Source of the DNA: Tanypteryx hageni
Lineage: Eukaryota > Arthropoda > Insecta > Odonata > Petaluridae
NCBI GenBank assembly: GCA_028673005.1
Contig: CM054116.1
Coordinates: 130,487,547-130,551,546 of the forward strand
Direction: 5' to 3'
DNA length: 64,000 nt
Part shown: positions 19,801 to 30,996 of the stretch, in pieces
Layout of the letters: every line of letters starts with the position of its first letter
Position numbering within the stretch: position 1 is the first letter of the stretch
The notes under the pieces: generated by a model
The model's database searches: none
Told to the model about the DNA's origin: nothing
Seen by the model: only the letters and a program-made list of their open reading frames with translations
Position numbers and translations under genes: made by a program

Positions 19801-21765
19801 AAATCATTTAACTATCCAATCAACATTAGATTTTGTCGATATCAGGATTAACAAATCTTACTTATCCGATTTCGCTGTGACAAGTCGCCTTCATTTATTT
19901 TCTTATCCATCTATTCTACAGGTAGCGCTTATTAGCTTCTCCATTAAATTCCACTTGGTTACTAATTATTTGAGAATGATATCCTCAAATGAAAGGGATT
20001 TTCATTTGGGGTCATTCTGACGTGTTCAAATCTAAAAATATGTTAAATAGAGCCAGATTGAGAGTTCGCAGGGCCCCAGGCCAGAGTTTAGTGTGGGGCC
20101 CCAGTGCACCAAAAATATGGGGTGGGATGGGGTGAACTTTCTTATTTATGTAATGCTAAAATGATTTTGTATAATGCATATATTTTTAATATTATAAAAA
20201 ATAAAGTTCTTTTTGGTAAAACAAACGGCTATTCTTTGAAAGATTTTATAAACCCAGTAAACAGTTTACACAGTGTCGTTTGTACCTGAAGATGTCTTTT
20301 TGTATGATTGTTTTCACTGATAACAATCCAAATTTCATCTAGACAGCAAGTACATTTAAATTAAATGATTTAATGTTGAATATATCTGTAATTATTAATT
20401 TCTGACAATTGGGATTATCATATTTGTTATCAGGACCTCCAAATATACCGAACTAGCTGAGATACATGCAATTATTGCGTTTTTTTTCTATTAATTTATG
20501 AACAACATTATCTAAAAAATAATTTTTATAACCACTTATATATAGTTAATATCTTTATTTGTATGAAAATTCTGATACACATTGTTCTTTATGTGTGTTT
20601 GTGAGTGTAAGCTAAGTGCAAATTCAGAGGACAACAATGCCAGTAACCTTGGTAACCTTTTGAAATGTGAAAAAATCGGGAAAATTCTACTTCAATCTTA
20701 AAATTTGAGTGAATTAGAGAAGTGAAGAGACGATAAGAATAAGAATTTATATTGTTTTCTGCATAAAATAGAGAAAATTCGGTGATGATATCTCAATTTT
20801 GGGACATTTAAAAATGTTTAAGAGTATAGATCTACACCCAATTACATGTTAATCAAATGGAAAAATAACATGTGTCAGAAATTGAACCAACAAACTTGAG
20901 AAAAAAATGAACACCCGCTGTACCCTCATTGGAGTCCGTGCTTTCCAACCATACCACATTTAAATGGATTTTGCCTTCCATTTTCATGAAAAAGGGAACT
21001 GCACACGCAACCAAACAAACAAACCAACACTCTAAAATAATTAATGTATAAGATAGCGAACTTTTATTAAAATCGGAGTTTCCATTATATGCCAGCTATG
21101 CCAAAAATTCAACCTGGGTGTGTTTGAAAATATTACTCTTCTTTAGTTATTACTAACGGCAGTGATTAATAACAATGAGGAAAAAGGTTTTTGGTTCCGA
21201 AAAAAGATTAGGTGGTTCTGATGTAGGTCGTTATGAATCTGTTTTTAAAATTTTCCTATCACATATGTATTTTTTAAGATATGACAACTCCAATTATAGT
21301 GAACGAACCCTGGAAAGACCATATTCTAGACAAAAGTAGATTCAATTCAAAACAAACTCTCATTTTGTTACCTTTTTATTTTTGCAACACATATTGAACA
21401 GCGTTATTCTGTTTTTCAGTAGCAGCTGAAGGTGTTAAAGAAGTGTGCCAAACAGCATGTTTCCTAAATGTGCTAATACGGCCAACAATTTTTGTTTTGT
21501 TTGCGGAGAATTTACTGCGAAACATCAGAGAAGGTGCTTTACTTCTCTTATCATAAAAGCTTATCAATTGTAATTCAGATGCAAGGTAGGAGACCAATAT
21601 GAACAATGGCAGAACATACCACCATTAGCCATTTTCGTAACTGTGAACAGCAACTTCTTTGATGGCATCACTGTGGCACAAACACAAAACAGAAGTTTAT
21701 TTAGCTCCTTTACATATCAAATTAGGACTCGTGAAGAATTTTGAAAAGGTATGAATCAAAATGGC
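19801..21765. other. AT-rich DNA, nothing firm recognised
   Basis: A short GC-richer patch at about 20055-20110 (GCAGGGCCCCAGGCC, then GGGGCCCCAGTGC) looks like a transposon end. Otherwise no gene or paired repeat was found. Confidence 0.35.
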
Positions 21766-22237
21766 TGAGGATTTCTACATCTTAAGGAAATATTTACAAA
21801 AATCACCGAAGCAAAGATTAAGGAAGGAATATTTGTGGATCTCCAAATACCTGAACTCATGGATGATGATGGATTCGATAGTGATAGAAGAAAAAGAAAA
21901 AAGGCATGGGCATGTTTCAAAGCAGTTGTCATGAACTTTTTAGGAAACGACAAAGTACCAAACTATGAAGACTTTGTTAATAAAATGCTGGAAGCAAACC
22001 ATGACATGGGGTGTAACATGTCACTTAAAATTCATTTTCTTCACTCCCATCTGGACTTCTTTCCTGAGAATTTGGGAGCAGAGTAATGAACATAGCGAGT
22101 GGTTCCATCATGACATTCCGTTGGAAAAACAATACCAATGCAGATGGAACACTAATATTCTTGCTGATTATTGTTGGTCATTAATTTGGAAAGCTCCTGG
22201 TACATCATACAAAGAAAATTGTCTGCAAAATCTTTAA
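21766..22237 (+). pseudogene. Relic of a repetitive arthropod transposon-associated gene
   Basis: The first frame (21781-22086) reads TEAKIKEGIFVDLQIPEL, then KKAWACFKAVVMNFLGN, and CNMSLKIHFLHSHLDFFPEN. After a stop or frame slip, the second frame reads SEWFHHDIPLEKQYQCRWN and LADYCWSLIWKAP. I recognise this order (EAKIKEGIFVGPQIR, W..FK.VV.NFLGN, GCNMS.K.HFLHSHLDFFPENLG, ERFHQDI..MEKRYQG.W, LADYCW.L) as the C-terminal region of a multicopy uncharacterised protein common in hemipteran and other arthropod genomes, usually considered mobile-element borne. One frame disruption at about 22084 marks it as a pseudogene. Its biochemical role is not known to me. Confidence 0.7.
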
Positions 22238-22610
22238 CCTAGCATGTATTTTGCTGAGTTTGTAAGACTAAAATACAATAAGTTCTTCTAATATAAAAAT
22301 ACGTTTTTCTCCATACCATACTACTATGCAAATTGACTATAGATTGAAGCTCAGCAGGCCAAAATCATTTAGGATAACTTGATTCTAGGCAAGAACCAGA
22401 CAAAAAGTTTCAATTTGTTCTCTAGTGTAATTAGAACCAATCAAATACAGGGAGTGGCAAATGCATTGTCGCTCTGGAGGTCCTAGGAGCTGTGCCTCCC
22501 TCTCATGCTAAGCAAGCTCCGCACCGGCCATGCGCAGAGTCCTAGGCCATGGCCTACTTCGCCTATGCCATAATCCAGCCCTGTACATAGTTGTACGTGA
22601 AAACACATTG
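22238..22610. other. Non-coding stretch with a transposon-end-like motif
   Basis: The segment 22448-22585 starts CAGGGAGTGG and ends TAATCCAGCCCTG, so it has CAG..CTG ends like the element at 14119-15491, and the right ends are similar (GCCAGCCCTG there). No matching 8-bp flanks were found, so it is not called as an element. Confidence 0.35.
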
Positions 22611-22859
22611 GGATGGAAGTGCTGAAGGAGCAGCTAGTTCAATTGGCAAGATGGCCACTCTTCCTTAATAAGCAAGAAAAAAACTCTGTGAAAAACAAAT
22701 GTAAACCCCCTTAACACTCGTTTATTCTTCTGTCTGACATGATATTAGTTACGTGATTAGTATGTTGGTGGAGTTATTTTCTATCTTTTTGAATCCTCGT
22801 ATTATGTGTAATGAACAAAAATTGTGTGCAACTATGTGCACTAATGATGTTTCTGAAAA

Positions 22860-23235
22860 GAAACAAAGAAAAACTATGTCACTTTCGGTTAAACTTGAAG
22901 TAATTTGATGAATTGAAGGTGGAGAACAGCAAATTGATGTTTGTCAAGCCTTGAATTAAGCAGGATCAACAATGTGATAAAATGCTGTATATTTTTATAA
23001 GTTCATAAAAAGCACGCATTTATACATTTTAACTGTGTTGTTGATTTAAGCATGAATATACCTTATATTGGAAATTCATTAGAATTAAGCGTAGGTTGGA
23101 AGTATGGATTAAATCTATTTACTACATTGGTTTTTATGAGAAAAATTCCATTGTTTAATGCGGTTTCAGTTAGTGCTCTGTTTCTCAGGAACCAAATAAG
23201 AGCACTAAGTGAGGGAAGCCTCTATTGGTAATGGA
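22860..23235 (+). pseudogene. pogo/Tigger-like transposase N-terminal relic
   Basis: A frame at about 22870-22975 reads TMSLSVKLEVI, stop, IEGGEQQIDVCQALN, stop, AGSTM, which matches the CENP-B-type helix-turn-helix start of Tigger transposases (K.SL..KLE.I..IE.GE.Q.D....L....ST). Stops break it. At about 23200-23228, GCACTAAGTGAGGGAAGCCT has the style of a pogo-type terminus. The rest of the transposase is missing. Confidence 0.5.
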
Positions 23236-24868
23236 AATAGTCTGCTGAAATATATTTTAGTAGGTAACTTACATACTAAAATTTCATTTGAAAGTTGAGT
23301 ATATTTTATTATAAAAGAAATATAAATTTTAATTGTAGCTGCTACATATTAATCATTCATAAAATTACTTCTATAAAATTGGAGATACTGGAAATGATGC
23401 TATGATAAAGATGTAATAATGAATGAAAATAGAATTTTTGAAAGAAAATAATCTACAACAGAGATTCTCAACTTTTTCGCAGTCATGGACCACCCACCAG
23501 AACATATTAATACTAAGGGCTATCTATCGCTGAAATCCAATAGTGACTTCTTTCTACACATCCTATTGGACCATGGGTGCAGTCCCACCTTCTTCATCAC
23601 TTCTAGTTTTACTTTTGTAATCACACAGTTTTATAAACTGCAGCAAATTTGCATGTCTCCAGTATTTGAAAGATCAAAGGTTAATAACCTCTGGTCTAAA
23701 ATACCAACATGCCATTCTTCCTAAAAATTAATTTGCTGGGAAGAAAGAGGCTTTAAAAACTGTTTTAAATAGAACAAGTTTGAATATAAGTTGAAATTTT
23801 TTCCAAACGGCTCCTAAAATCCACTCAAGAAAACTAGCTTTATTGTTTAAAACTTTAAGAGTAACATTACCCATAAATAATTTTCTTCCACAATATTTCA
23901 AATTAAAAGAAAAAGAGAATTCTCAATGATTTATAAGGTCTCCACTATTATTTGTGAGGCATAAATTTCTAGTTGCAATATTAGAAAACTGTTTTGACTA
24001 AAACAAAAGAGAACATTTATTAGTTCCATTTGAGAATATCATGATAAATTATGACAATGAAAAGGAAATACTGAATTGCAGTATTATATATATATGGAAA
24101 AAGTTGACCTCAAGACATTTATTCTTGCTGTAGCTATATTCAATGCTAAAACATTTTCTACATTCCACCTTTGCCATTCTAAACAACTGACCTCGCATCT
24201 TAATCTCACCCCCCTCTCTGTAAAGCTGTTGTACCATTCTGCTCAAGGTTAGTCATTTAGGAAAAGGAAATGATTTGTTAAGTGTAATATAAAAAAATGA
24301 AGTTACAATTGAGTTTTTATTTGATATTTCCTTGCGCATTATTTTTAACTTTAATGCAAAATATTCTGAGCTCCATAATGAATTTGGTTGGTGAAGATTT
24401 CTCAATTCCGGATAATTTAAAAACCAGCAACTTCCTAGCACAAATATTTGGAAGGTTTCACTGCACTACTTTGTAATAATCCAAATTACAGTTTGGATTG
24501 AAGAAAAAACCGAATTTATAAACATTTTAAGGATATTTAACACCTATACATTAGATTGATATAGAAATGAGGCATTTTGATACTTTACTAAGAATTGTAA
24601 ACCTCATTAATTTCAACGAAAAAATATTAAAAATTTCAGAGTATTAAACTCTTCCTCAAGGAAATACTGGTACAAATTCTGTAACACTACATGTCAACTC
24701 GAGTTTCTCTATAAATAATATAGCATGGCCTCTCCCACTTAACCATAAATTGAATACCTACTACAAGTATTTGGACACTTAAAACAAGTCAGAAACACTT
24801 TTATTGCAAATCATAGCAATAACGAACGCTTAGGAATCAAATATAAATATATTCTCATACAAAATTAA
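23236..24868. other. AT-rich DNA downstream of the CIAO2A-like gene, nothing recognised
   Basis: Short open frames at 23485 (+) and 24049-24441 (-) have no domain and no splice-consistent continuation. Confidence 0.4.
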
Positions 24869-24874
24869 TTTATT
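24869..24874 (-). terminator. Polyadenylation signal of the CIAO2A-like gene
   Basis: An AATAAA on the minus strand lies 86 bases past the stop codon. It is the first canonical hexamer downstream in the correct orientation. Confidence 0.5.
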
Positions 24875-24959
24875 TAGCATATTAAATGCGATTTCTTAAC
24901 ATGTAATCAAACAGAAAACGTACATAATATAACATTATTTCACCTGATACTCGAACCTA

Positions 24960-25764
24960 TCAGTCTTCTTCTTGAATGCATCCCTCAACAAGCTCTCGTA
25001 AATTGGGGTTCTCCATTGCCGCTGCAATCCGTTCTTTGTCATTTATCTGTTTATTTACTGGAAAAGAAAATAGATCATAAGAACAGATTACACGCTTTAT
25101 GAGGGGAAAAAAAACAAATAATGCGTACTTTCTTCCTCAGTTGAATGTGCTCCTTTCTTAATATATATGTCCAATTTGTATCTTTCCGTAAGATTTCTAA
25201 ATAACTTCACTCGTATGCAAAGTCCAATTAATGTTGCTAACGAGCAATGAGGAACTGTTGGATTGAATTCAATTCTGACGTAAATTGCGTTGCTATCATT
25301 CATTTCGCAAATCTGGAACATCACAGATCATCAAGAGATAAGAGCAACCAAACCTATACAAATTAAAAATCAAATCGTACTCCAAAGAAAACACAAAACA
25401 AATACCTGAACGCAATCTTCGCTCACTACGTGCAAATCCTCCAAGGTGGCTGGCTTTTCAGGATCACGAATATTTCTTATGAAATCTAGTCAAGGCAAAA
25501 ATTGAAATGTTTTCGTGGTCATTATTTCTACAATACAAAAACCGGAAATACTCAGATAACAATAATCCTGACTCCTTAAGTTGCGAATATCCTACCATAA
25601 ATTGTATCCTTCAGCTCATCTAACTTCTTACTAGTATATTTAAATTCATTCCCTGCATTTAATTCTTCGGGAACAACTGCGGTACAAACTTCGTTAGAAT
25701 TCGAAACATCCGATCCCAATCCGTTTAATATGCTTTTAGATTTCCGAAGAAATGATAAAAACAT
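24960..25764 (-). CDS. CIAO2A: MIP18 family protein, CIAO2A (FAM96A/galla) type, four exons
   Basis: This is the cytosolic iron-sulfur cluster assembly targeting subunit. In animals CIAO2A acts with CIAO1 to deliver clusters to client proteins. Exons on the minus strand are 25764-25596, 25485-25406, 25312-25129 and 25057-24960, joined by GT..AG introns of 110, 93 and 71 bp. The frame stays open throughout and gives 176 residues, close to the human protein (160). Exon 2 has the [18 protein letters not shown] signature. Exon 3 has [20 protein letters not shown], including the conserved reactive-type cysteine after PH, and GAHSTEEE. Exon 4 has [19 protein letters not shown] and ends [12 protein letters not shown] and HSTEE favour CIAO2A over CIAO2B (which has SMATLIGLS and HASE). 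The N-terminal ~45 residues are the variable leader. It lies about 0.6 kb downstream of exuperantia on the same strand. Confidence 0.93.
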
Positions 25765-26365
25765 TTCGTTAAGAAACCTTATTTCCCAGTTAGTAGCATG
25801 ATATTACGCAGCGCTACGCTCTTCTGTTCGTTATCGGCTTATCGGGGAATTTTTCTTTTGGCGCTTTGACTTATTAGCAGCTTTTAATATTTAATTTTAA
25901 TGGAAGTACTACTTCCTCATAACAGCTTCATATTGTTATTAACTTTTTTCATAGAATATTTTATACTCATTCAATTAAAATTATTTTCATAACGGATATA
26001 ACTGCTAATTGGAACTTTTTTAAGCGGCATAAATATTTAAAATTAAAGAAAGAATAACGTGACAATCAATTTATTTAACCAATTTACAACGAGATCTTTC
26101 GGTCACTTTCCGAACAATATTATATATCAATCACCACAGTTACATGATGCCCTAATATTGCAAAGGAATTATCTTGTACCTTTGGCATAGTTATTGAAAG
26201 AAAACTCAATGAATTAATCAACAAACAAATACCAACAAACAAACGAAAACTCAACATTCTTACAAAAATTAGATAATTACAAAAATCGCTTGGCACACAT
26301 GAAATAAAACTTCTTTTGATCTTTTGAAAAAAGTTAATCTTGAAGGGGGAAAAACCTGTTATAAA
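25765..26365 (-). promoter_or_regulatory. Intergenic region between exu 3' end and CIAO2A start
   Basis: About 600 bases separate the two tandem minus-strand genes. It must hold the exu 3' untranslated region with AATAAA at 26070-26075 (minus), and the CIAO2A promoter. A GC-richer patch just upstream of the CIAO2A ATG (about 25790-25870) is the likely promoter; no TATA box was identified. Confidence 0.45.
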
Positions 26366-29018
26366 TCAATATAATAATTGAGCACTCGAACCGGGCGAGC
26401 TTACTTCAAGGTCTCCGGATTGAGGCGAACTGGCTTCGCTATGAGAAGAGCTGACAAGCTTGCTCGGCGTACTGGCAGTCGTATCTAGAGTGGTGTCCGA
26501 TGGTGTCTCTCCAGCCCCGACTTCTTTTATAGCTTCCACCGTCTCATCTCTACTATCAGCTTTCTTACTCTTAGATTCGCTCTTAACGCGACTTCGTCTA
26601 GCTGGTTTTGGCTTAACATCAAGTTTTTGTGGCTCTATCGCTTTGGGGTAATCCTCGGCCGCGAAATGCTCCATCAGCAGTCTATGGACATCCTCCAAGT
26701 CTTTAGTTTTAGCCCGAGTTTTATCTTGCAGTAATTTTTTAACGCCATCGGCTCCCTCTTTTTGATAAGCCTCTTCAGTAACTGCATAATTTAAACCGGC
26801 CTCGACAAGTAAACTACGAAGATTGAAAGCTCGTTGGCGCTCGCGACGGGCTTGACTGAGCATGCTAACAAACACCGGTCTAAAGGAGTCCTGGCGGATA
26901 ACGGTTGCTTTCAAATCCAAAAGCGCTTTCTCTTCTGCAGTCATAGGACAAGTGAATGGACGTAATGCTTCTAATACTCCGAGATCGTCGTCGAGGCGCG
27001 TGGACTCCTTGAGGGGATCAGAGCCTTCGACTCCCGAAACATTTAAGGCCACTTCGTATATTGCACGTGCCCGCTCGTGTGCGTGATCCAGTTCATCCTC
27101 TTCTCGGTGCAAGAGAATGCGCGCTAAAGTGCGAAGGGAAAAATATCTCACCGTCTTAGCGCAGCGACTCTCGGCGAAAGCGTAACCATCGGCAAAGCCT
27201 ACCACAACTCGACGGAAATCATCCATTAGCTTGTATTTTTCTAAAGCTTCCAATAGAAGAGGGGTTGTTATTCTACGATTTTCATGTCTCAGTAAAATAA
27301 CTCCGTCTGTAGTTCCTTTCTGATTTTCAAGCCACTGAATAAAATCTACTAGGGCCGATATTTCGCTCTTTGTCTTCAAGACCTTGCTCCTCTTGACATC
27401 CTTTAACATTCTGAAACGACCGATGGTGATAATTCGAATGTTGTGACGACGCCGAGCTGCTGGAGTCAGATCGCGATAGGGCATCACGTATTGCGAAAAG
27501 GACGACTTGGGCGTGTAAGCTCCTATTTGGCATATTTCATCCACCAGACGGCTGCCCGTGGTGTCCAAATCCCAAGAAACCAGGCAATAATTTCCTTTTG
27601 GAAGTTCATTCCTCTCCGACGTCCCTTCCGTTTCCTCTGTCGTATTGGAGGATACCATATTATCCTGCATAATAAGAATAATTTTATTTGATCAATATAT
27701 ATGGTGGTATTAATAGAATTAAAGTTAGATCTATTGACAATTTTGCGTTCGATTACAGATTCATGAATTTGATCCTAATCCTTCAAAAACAAAAATATAT
27801 ATTTTTCAGATTTACGTAAAAACAGAAGGGCGCAAAAATCGGCAAGAAAAATGACAATATTTTTAAACAATTAATGGTTTTAAAATGTTATTTTAAATAC
27901 AATGCAAATCGACCAATAATCGTTCACTCTACACCCGGTTGTGCAATTTTAAAAGCCAGAAAACGGCTCAATTAGTCACGTAAGAACAATTTTTAACACA
28001 CCAAAGTCAATATGATGGTTTCCTTATCTCAGACTTTAGAAGCAGAATAATCTCCTTTAGAATGCGATAATAGAGACATTGCCTTAAATTAAGTTCTGAT
28101 AAACACTTCAACCTCGCAAGCTATCAGTATGGGGACCACGGCTAAAATTGCCAGACAACCGTTTTGCTCCCAAAGATACCAGAAGGAAATCACAGGCGAC
28201 TGAAACAACCTTTGCCCCTCCCTCACTTTCACGTGCCATGCCAAGCTGCTGGTTACGAATAACTGGTGGGCGACTGATGAAGGTCGGAGGCATATAGCTA
28301 ACCGATATGAAACAACGCGGAAAGTAGCAATATCAACGACAGCACAGCAAATGATACGAAATAAAAGAAATTACGCGAACAGATTCCTACGATAAAAACT
28401 AAGTTTAGCTCATAGTTCACAGAAAAAAATGATTTAAAAAATATAATTTCGCCATAACTCAACTTCTAAAGAAGTCTACTTCAAAGAAAAAAGAGTTTGG
28501 CACATCCTAGTATCACATTCATTTGTTCATAGCCTCACCTGTTTATCGAGATTATTCCGATGTCACGACACGTAACGGAATTGCGACGACTGCACACGTT
28601 CGACTGCGAATTGCCTCACTTGTCACCGGCAAACCTTGTGCGACACGCCGCACTAAGGCTTGGAAACGTCATTTGGTTATTCACGCAGTTACCGGTAGTG
28701 CCTATAGCTGTCGCTAGCGATCGCATACCCGACAATGCTCGTAGCTTTACCAACGTTCTGATAGCGCGTTAATACGCAACACTTAAAAACTTCAGTAATT
28801 ATTTCTATCAAATTACGACGAGAATTCCGTATAACATGTTTTTCGCTTGATCATACAAAGAACCAACGGTTTGATACACAACTATCATTAGAAATCGACA
28901 TATATCCTACCAATTACACCTTAAATCCTATGACGAAAATAAAATTTTCTTTCAAAATATCCGTTTTCAGATCCTAAATAAAAGTAATCCTTACCATGAC
29001 ATTGCCGTTTTTATCCAT
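26366..29018 (-). CDS. exu: Exuperantia, maternal mRNA-localisation protein, two coding exons
   Basis: Exu is an RNA-binding component of oocyte mRNP particles; in Drosophila it is needed for bicoid mRNA localisation. The main exon, 27664-26366, encodes 432 residues. An EXO-like fold opens at NYCLVSWDLDTTGSRLVDEI and continues through AYTPKSSFSQYVMPYRDL, PAARRRHNIRII and RMLKDVKRSKVLKTKSEISA. A SAM-like region includes RQDSFRPVFVSMLSQ. A basic stretch (ARRSRVKSESKSKK) and a Ser/Thr/Pro-rich tail follow. The exonuclease signature is DLDTTG rather than D-x-E-x-T-G, consistent with the catalytically dead fold described for Exu. The frame opens at 27670, but ATGCAG there looks like an acceptor. 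A separate exon at 29018-28995 (ATGGATAAAAACGGC..., donor GTAAGG) joins in frame, giving about 440 residues. Seen: domains and splice signals. Inferred: the first exon. The alternative start is the Met at 27658. Confidence 0.92.
28510..28790 (-). promoter_or_regulatory. CpG-dense island in exu intron 1, candidate alternative promoter
   Basis: Within very AT-rich surroundings, about 270 bases are rich in CG dinucleotides (GACACGTAACGG, TTGCGACGACTGC, GCTAGCGATCGC). On the minus strand a consensus donor, ACAG|GTGAGG, falls at 28539/28538. A non-coding first exon could therefore start in the island and splice to the exu acceptor at 27665, using the internal Met. This is inference from composition and one splice motif. 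It could instead be an unrelated conserved or low-methylation patch. Confidence 0.35.
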
Positions 29019-29600
29019 GGGTACTCGTATCAATATAATTGTGCACCTTAGGGATATGCGGTACTAACGCCGGATGCAATCGCCGAATGTGTATCTAACT
29101 GCTCTGGTAGAGGTTCTCAAAAGTGAAAACGACTGTACAAATCGACTCATCCTTACTCGTCGTCTGCTGCTTCTTTCGATATTATGGTATTATATTCCAT
29201 ATCGATCAGGATAAATAACTTATTCGAACACGCCAAAAAAGTATTATATAAATTCAAAAAATTCTGCTGCGTATTAGGAGAATTTCAAGAAGGAAAATAC
29301 TAAAACGAATTTACTTTACAATTTTTCCTATTTGAGTTGCAAATATTTCTGATTGGGTTGAATTCCTATATTGTATTACTGTAGTAATTTAAAAATTTAT
29401 TAGTTATTCAAGATTGCATGTATTTACTGTCAAATACTGTTTTTTATATGAAGATTGTTATAAAGGATAGCCTTTAGATTTAGCAATGAATAACAAAGGA
29501 TGAAAATTAAAATGGGGACCAGATCTAATTGATACATGAAAGATAAAATTTTTCAGTGAAACAATTTTATGAAAACTAGGAATCTTTGAAATAAATAATA
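29019..29600. other. Upstream flank of exu, 5' UTR and promoter expected
   Basis: No gene was recognised. The first ~170 bases are moderately CpG-containing and would hold the exu 5' untranslated region if the first exon is right. Beyond that it is AT-rich with nothing identified. Confidence 0.35.
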
Positions 29601-29629
29601 AACACTTTTGGGACTATAAAACTATATAT

Positions 29630-29934
29630 CAAACATGGCTGAAGTGCAGCTCTTTTGTACCCAATGTGCGGCTCGCAGGAGAATCATATTCATCTTTTCC
29701 CTGAATCAATTTTATCTTAACCTTCCGAAGGCATGTTTAAATATGCGCCGAATCTATGCCAATTATTTATTGGGGTTGTTAAAGAATAAACAAGTTTTTG
29801 TTAATTTCTTTCCTTAGTTTTCCTTCTGTTGCATTTTCAAATCATTAGCACAGTTCTCGCTAGTTCTCGCTTGAGTGCGGCTCTTAATATTTTTAAGGAT
29901 GCGGTTCGCAGACTCAAATGTCTGGCCGCCCCTG
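29630..29934. repeat. Degenerate hAT MITE, relative of the 17.65-kb element
   Basis: The right end reads TGTCTGGCCGCCCCTG, whose complement CAGGGGCGGCCAGACA is a hAT-type terminus. Inside, GTGCGGCTC words occur near both ends, as in 17657-17954. The left end is eroded and flanking duplications are not clear. Confidence 0.5.
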
Positions 29935-30715
29935 TTACATATGAAAGTCTGATGAGCATAGAATTTATTCTTTGATTTACTTATATTTGTTACTTTTACA
30001 GACGCAAAACTGAATTGAATTTCATTTACGGTAGATAAGAAATAACTTAAAAAATTGAAAATAACTTGGTCGAATGGTAAAGAAAATAATTGCATACTAC
30101 ATGTTATTTAGAGGGGAAATTTCTCGTCATAGGAATGATATGAAGAAAAAAAAATTGAAAATTATTGTTATATCTCAAATTTTAACTTACTACATATCAC
30201 TAGACTATTTAAATCATTGGAAAAATTTAATCATTTACATGTTAAAAGTAGGTATACTGTTGAATGATAATTTTAAGTTTATTCTACTGATTTCCTTTTT
30301 CCTGTTTTATAAGATATAATTTTAGCTATAAAACTTTATATATAAAGAGCGAGATCATGGTTTCAAAATGTATACTTATACTTAAAAATAGCAAGTTCAT
30401 CCGATTAAAGAAAAACCTTTGCTGTCAGTTGTTATTGCTCAGTAGATAATACATTATAATACGGTAACCACATTCTGAGGAAGTAAGATTTGGACATAAC
30501 GCGGTCTTAATGAAGAATACCCTGACAACCGGAACAGTATGTGATTTTTGTCTTTCAGTTAATTGCATGTAAACTAAACAAATTTTATGTGAACCTATTC
30601 TAAGGAAAGAAATAATAGTGATGTTGGTATCGGAATACGCATTTTAGTAATTTAAAAATAGGGGAAGTTGTACTAAGCACGACTAAGTCTGACCAATTGC
30701 GGCAATATATATGTA
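29935..30715. other. AT-rich DNA, nothing recognised
   Basis: Open frames here are short and without domains. Confidence 0.4.
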
Positions 30716-30768
30716 TACACACACGCACAGACGCGCACGCACGCACAGACGCGCACGCACGCACAAAC
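30716..30768. repeat. Simple repeat, CA/CG-rich (ACGC)n
   Basis: Tandem ACACACGCACAGACGCGCACGC words make a short imperfect microsatellite with purine-pyrimidine alternation. The arginine/threonine-rich open frame over it is an artefact. Confidence 0.85.
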
Positions 30769-30996
30769 GTTTGGGAAGTCACAATTGTTTCGAAAAAGGC
30801 ATATATCGATTTTCAATGGAGGATAAGCGGGGAAGTTACACGTCATGTTTGAGACAACTTATCTCAACGGATGAATCACTTATTGGAAAAATCAATTGGA
30901 GGATGAAATGCAAATATTTTTAAATCAAACATCCGCTCTTTTCAGAGAAGAAAGAATGACCATGTCGTTTTGTCCGATCTGACTTACGTATATGAT

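Noticed and set aside
27665..27670. ATG at 27670 as the exu start
   Set aside because: The sequence reads as a splice acceptor (TTATGCAG), and an upstream exon joins in frame. It remains possible if the intron is not spliced.
28108..28772. Short frames in exu intron 1
   Set aside because: They fall in the CpG-rich patch and intron, with no similarity and no conservation evidence.
30600..30923. Thr-His-Arg-rich frames
   Set aside because: They arise from the CA/CG-rich simple repeat at 30716-30768.
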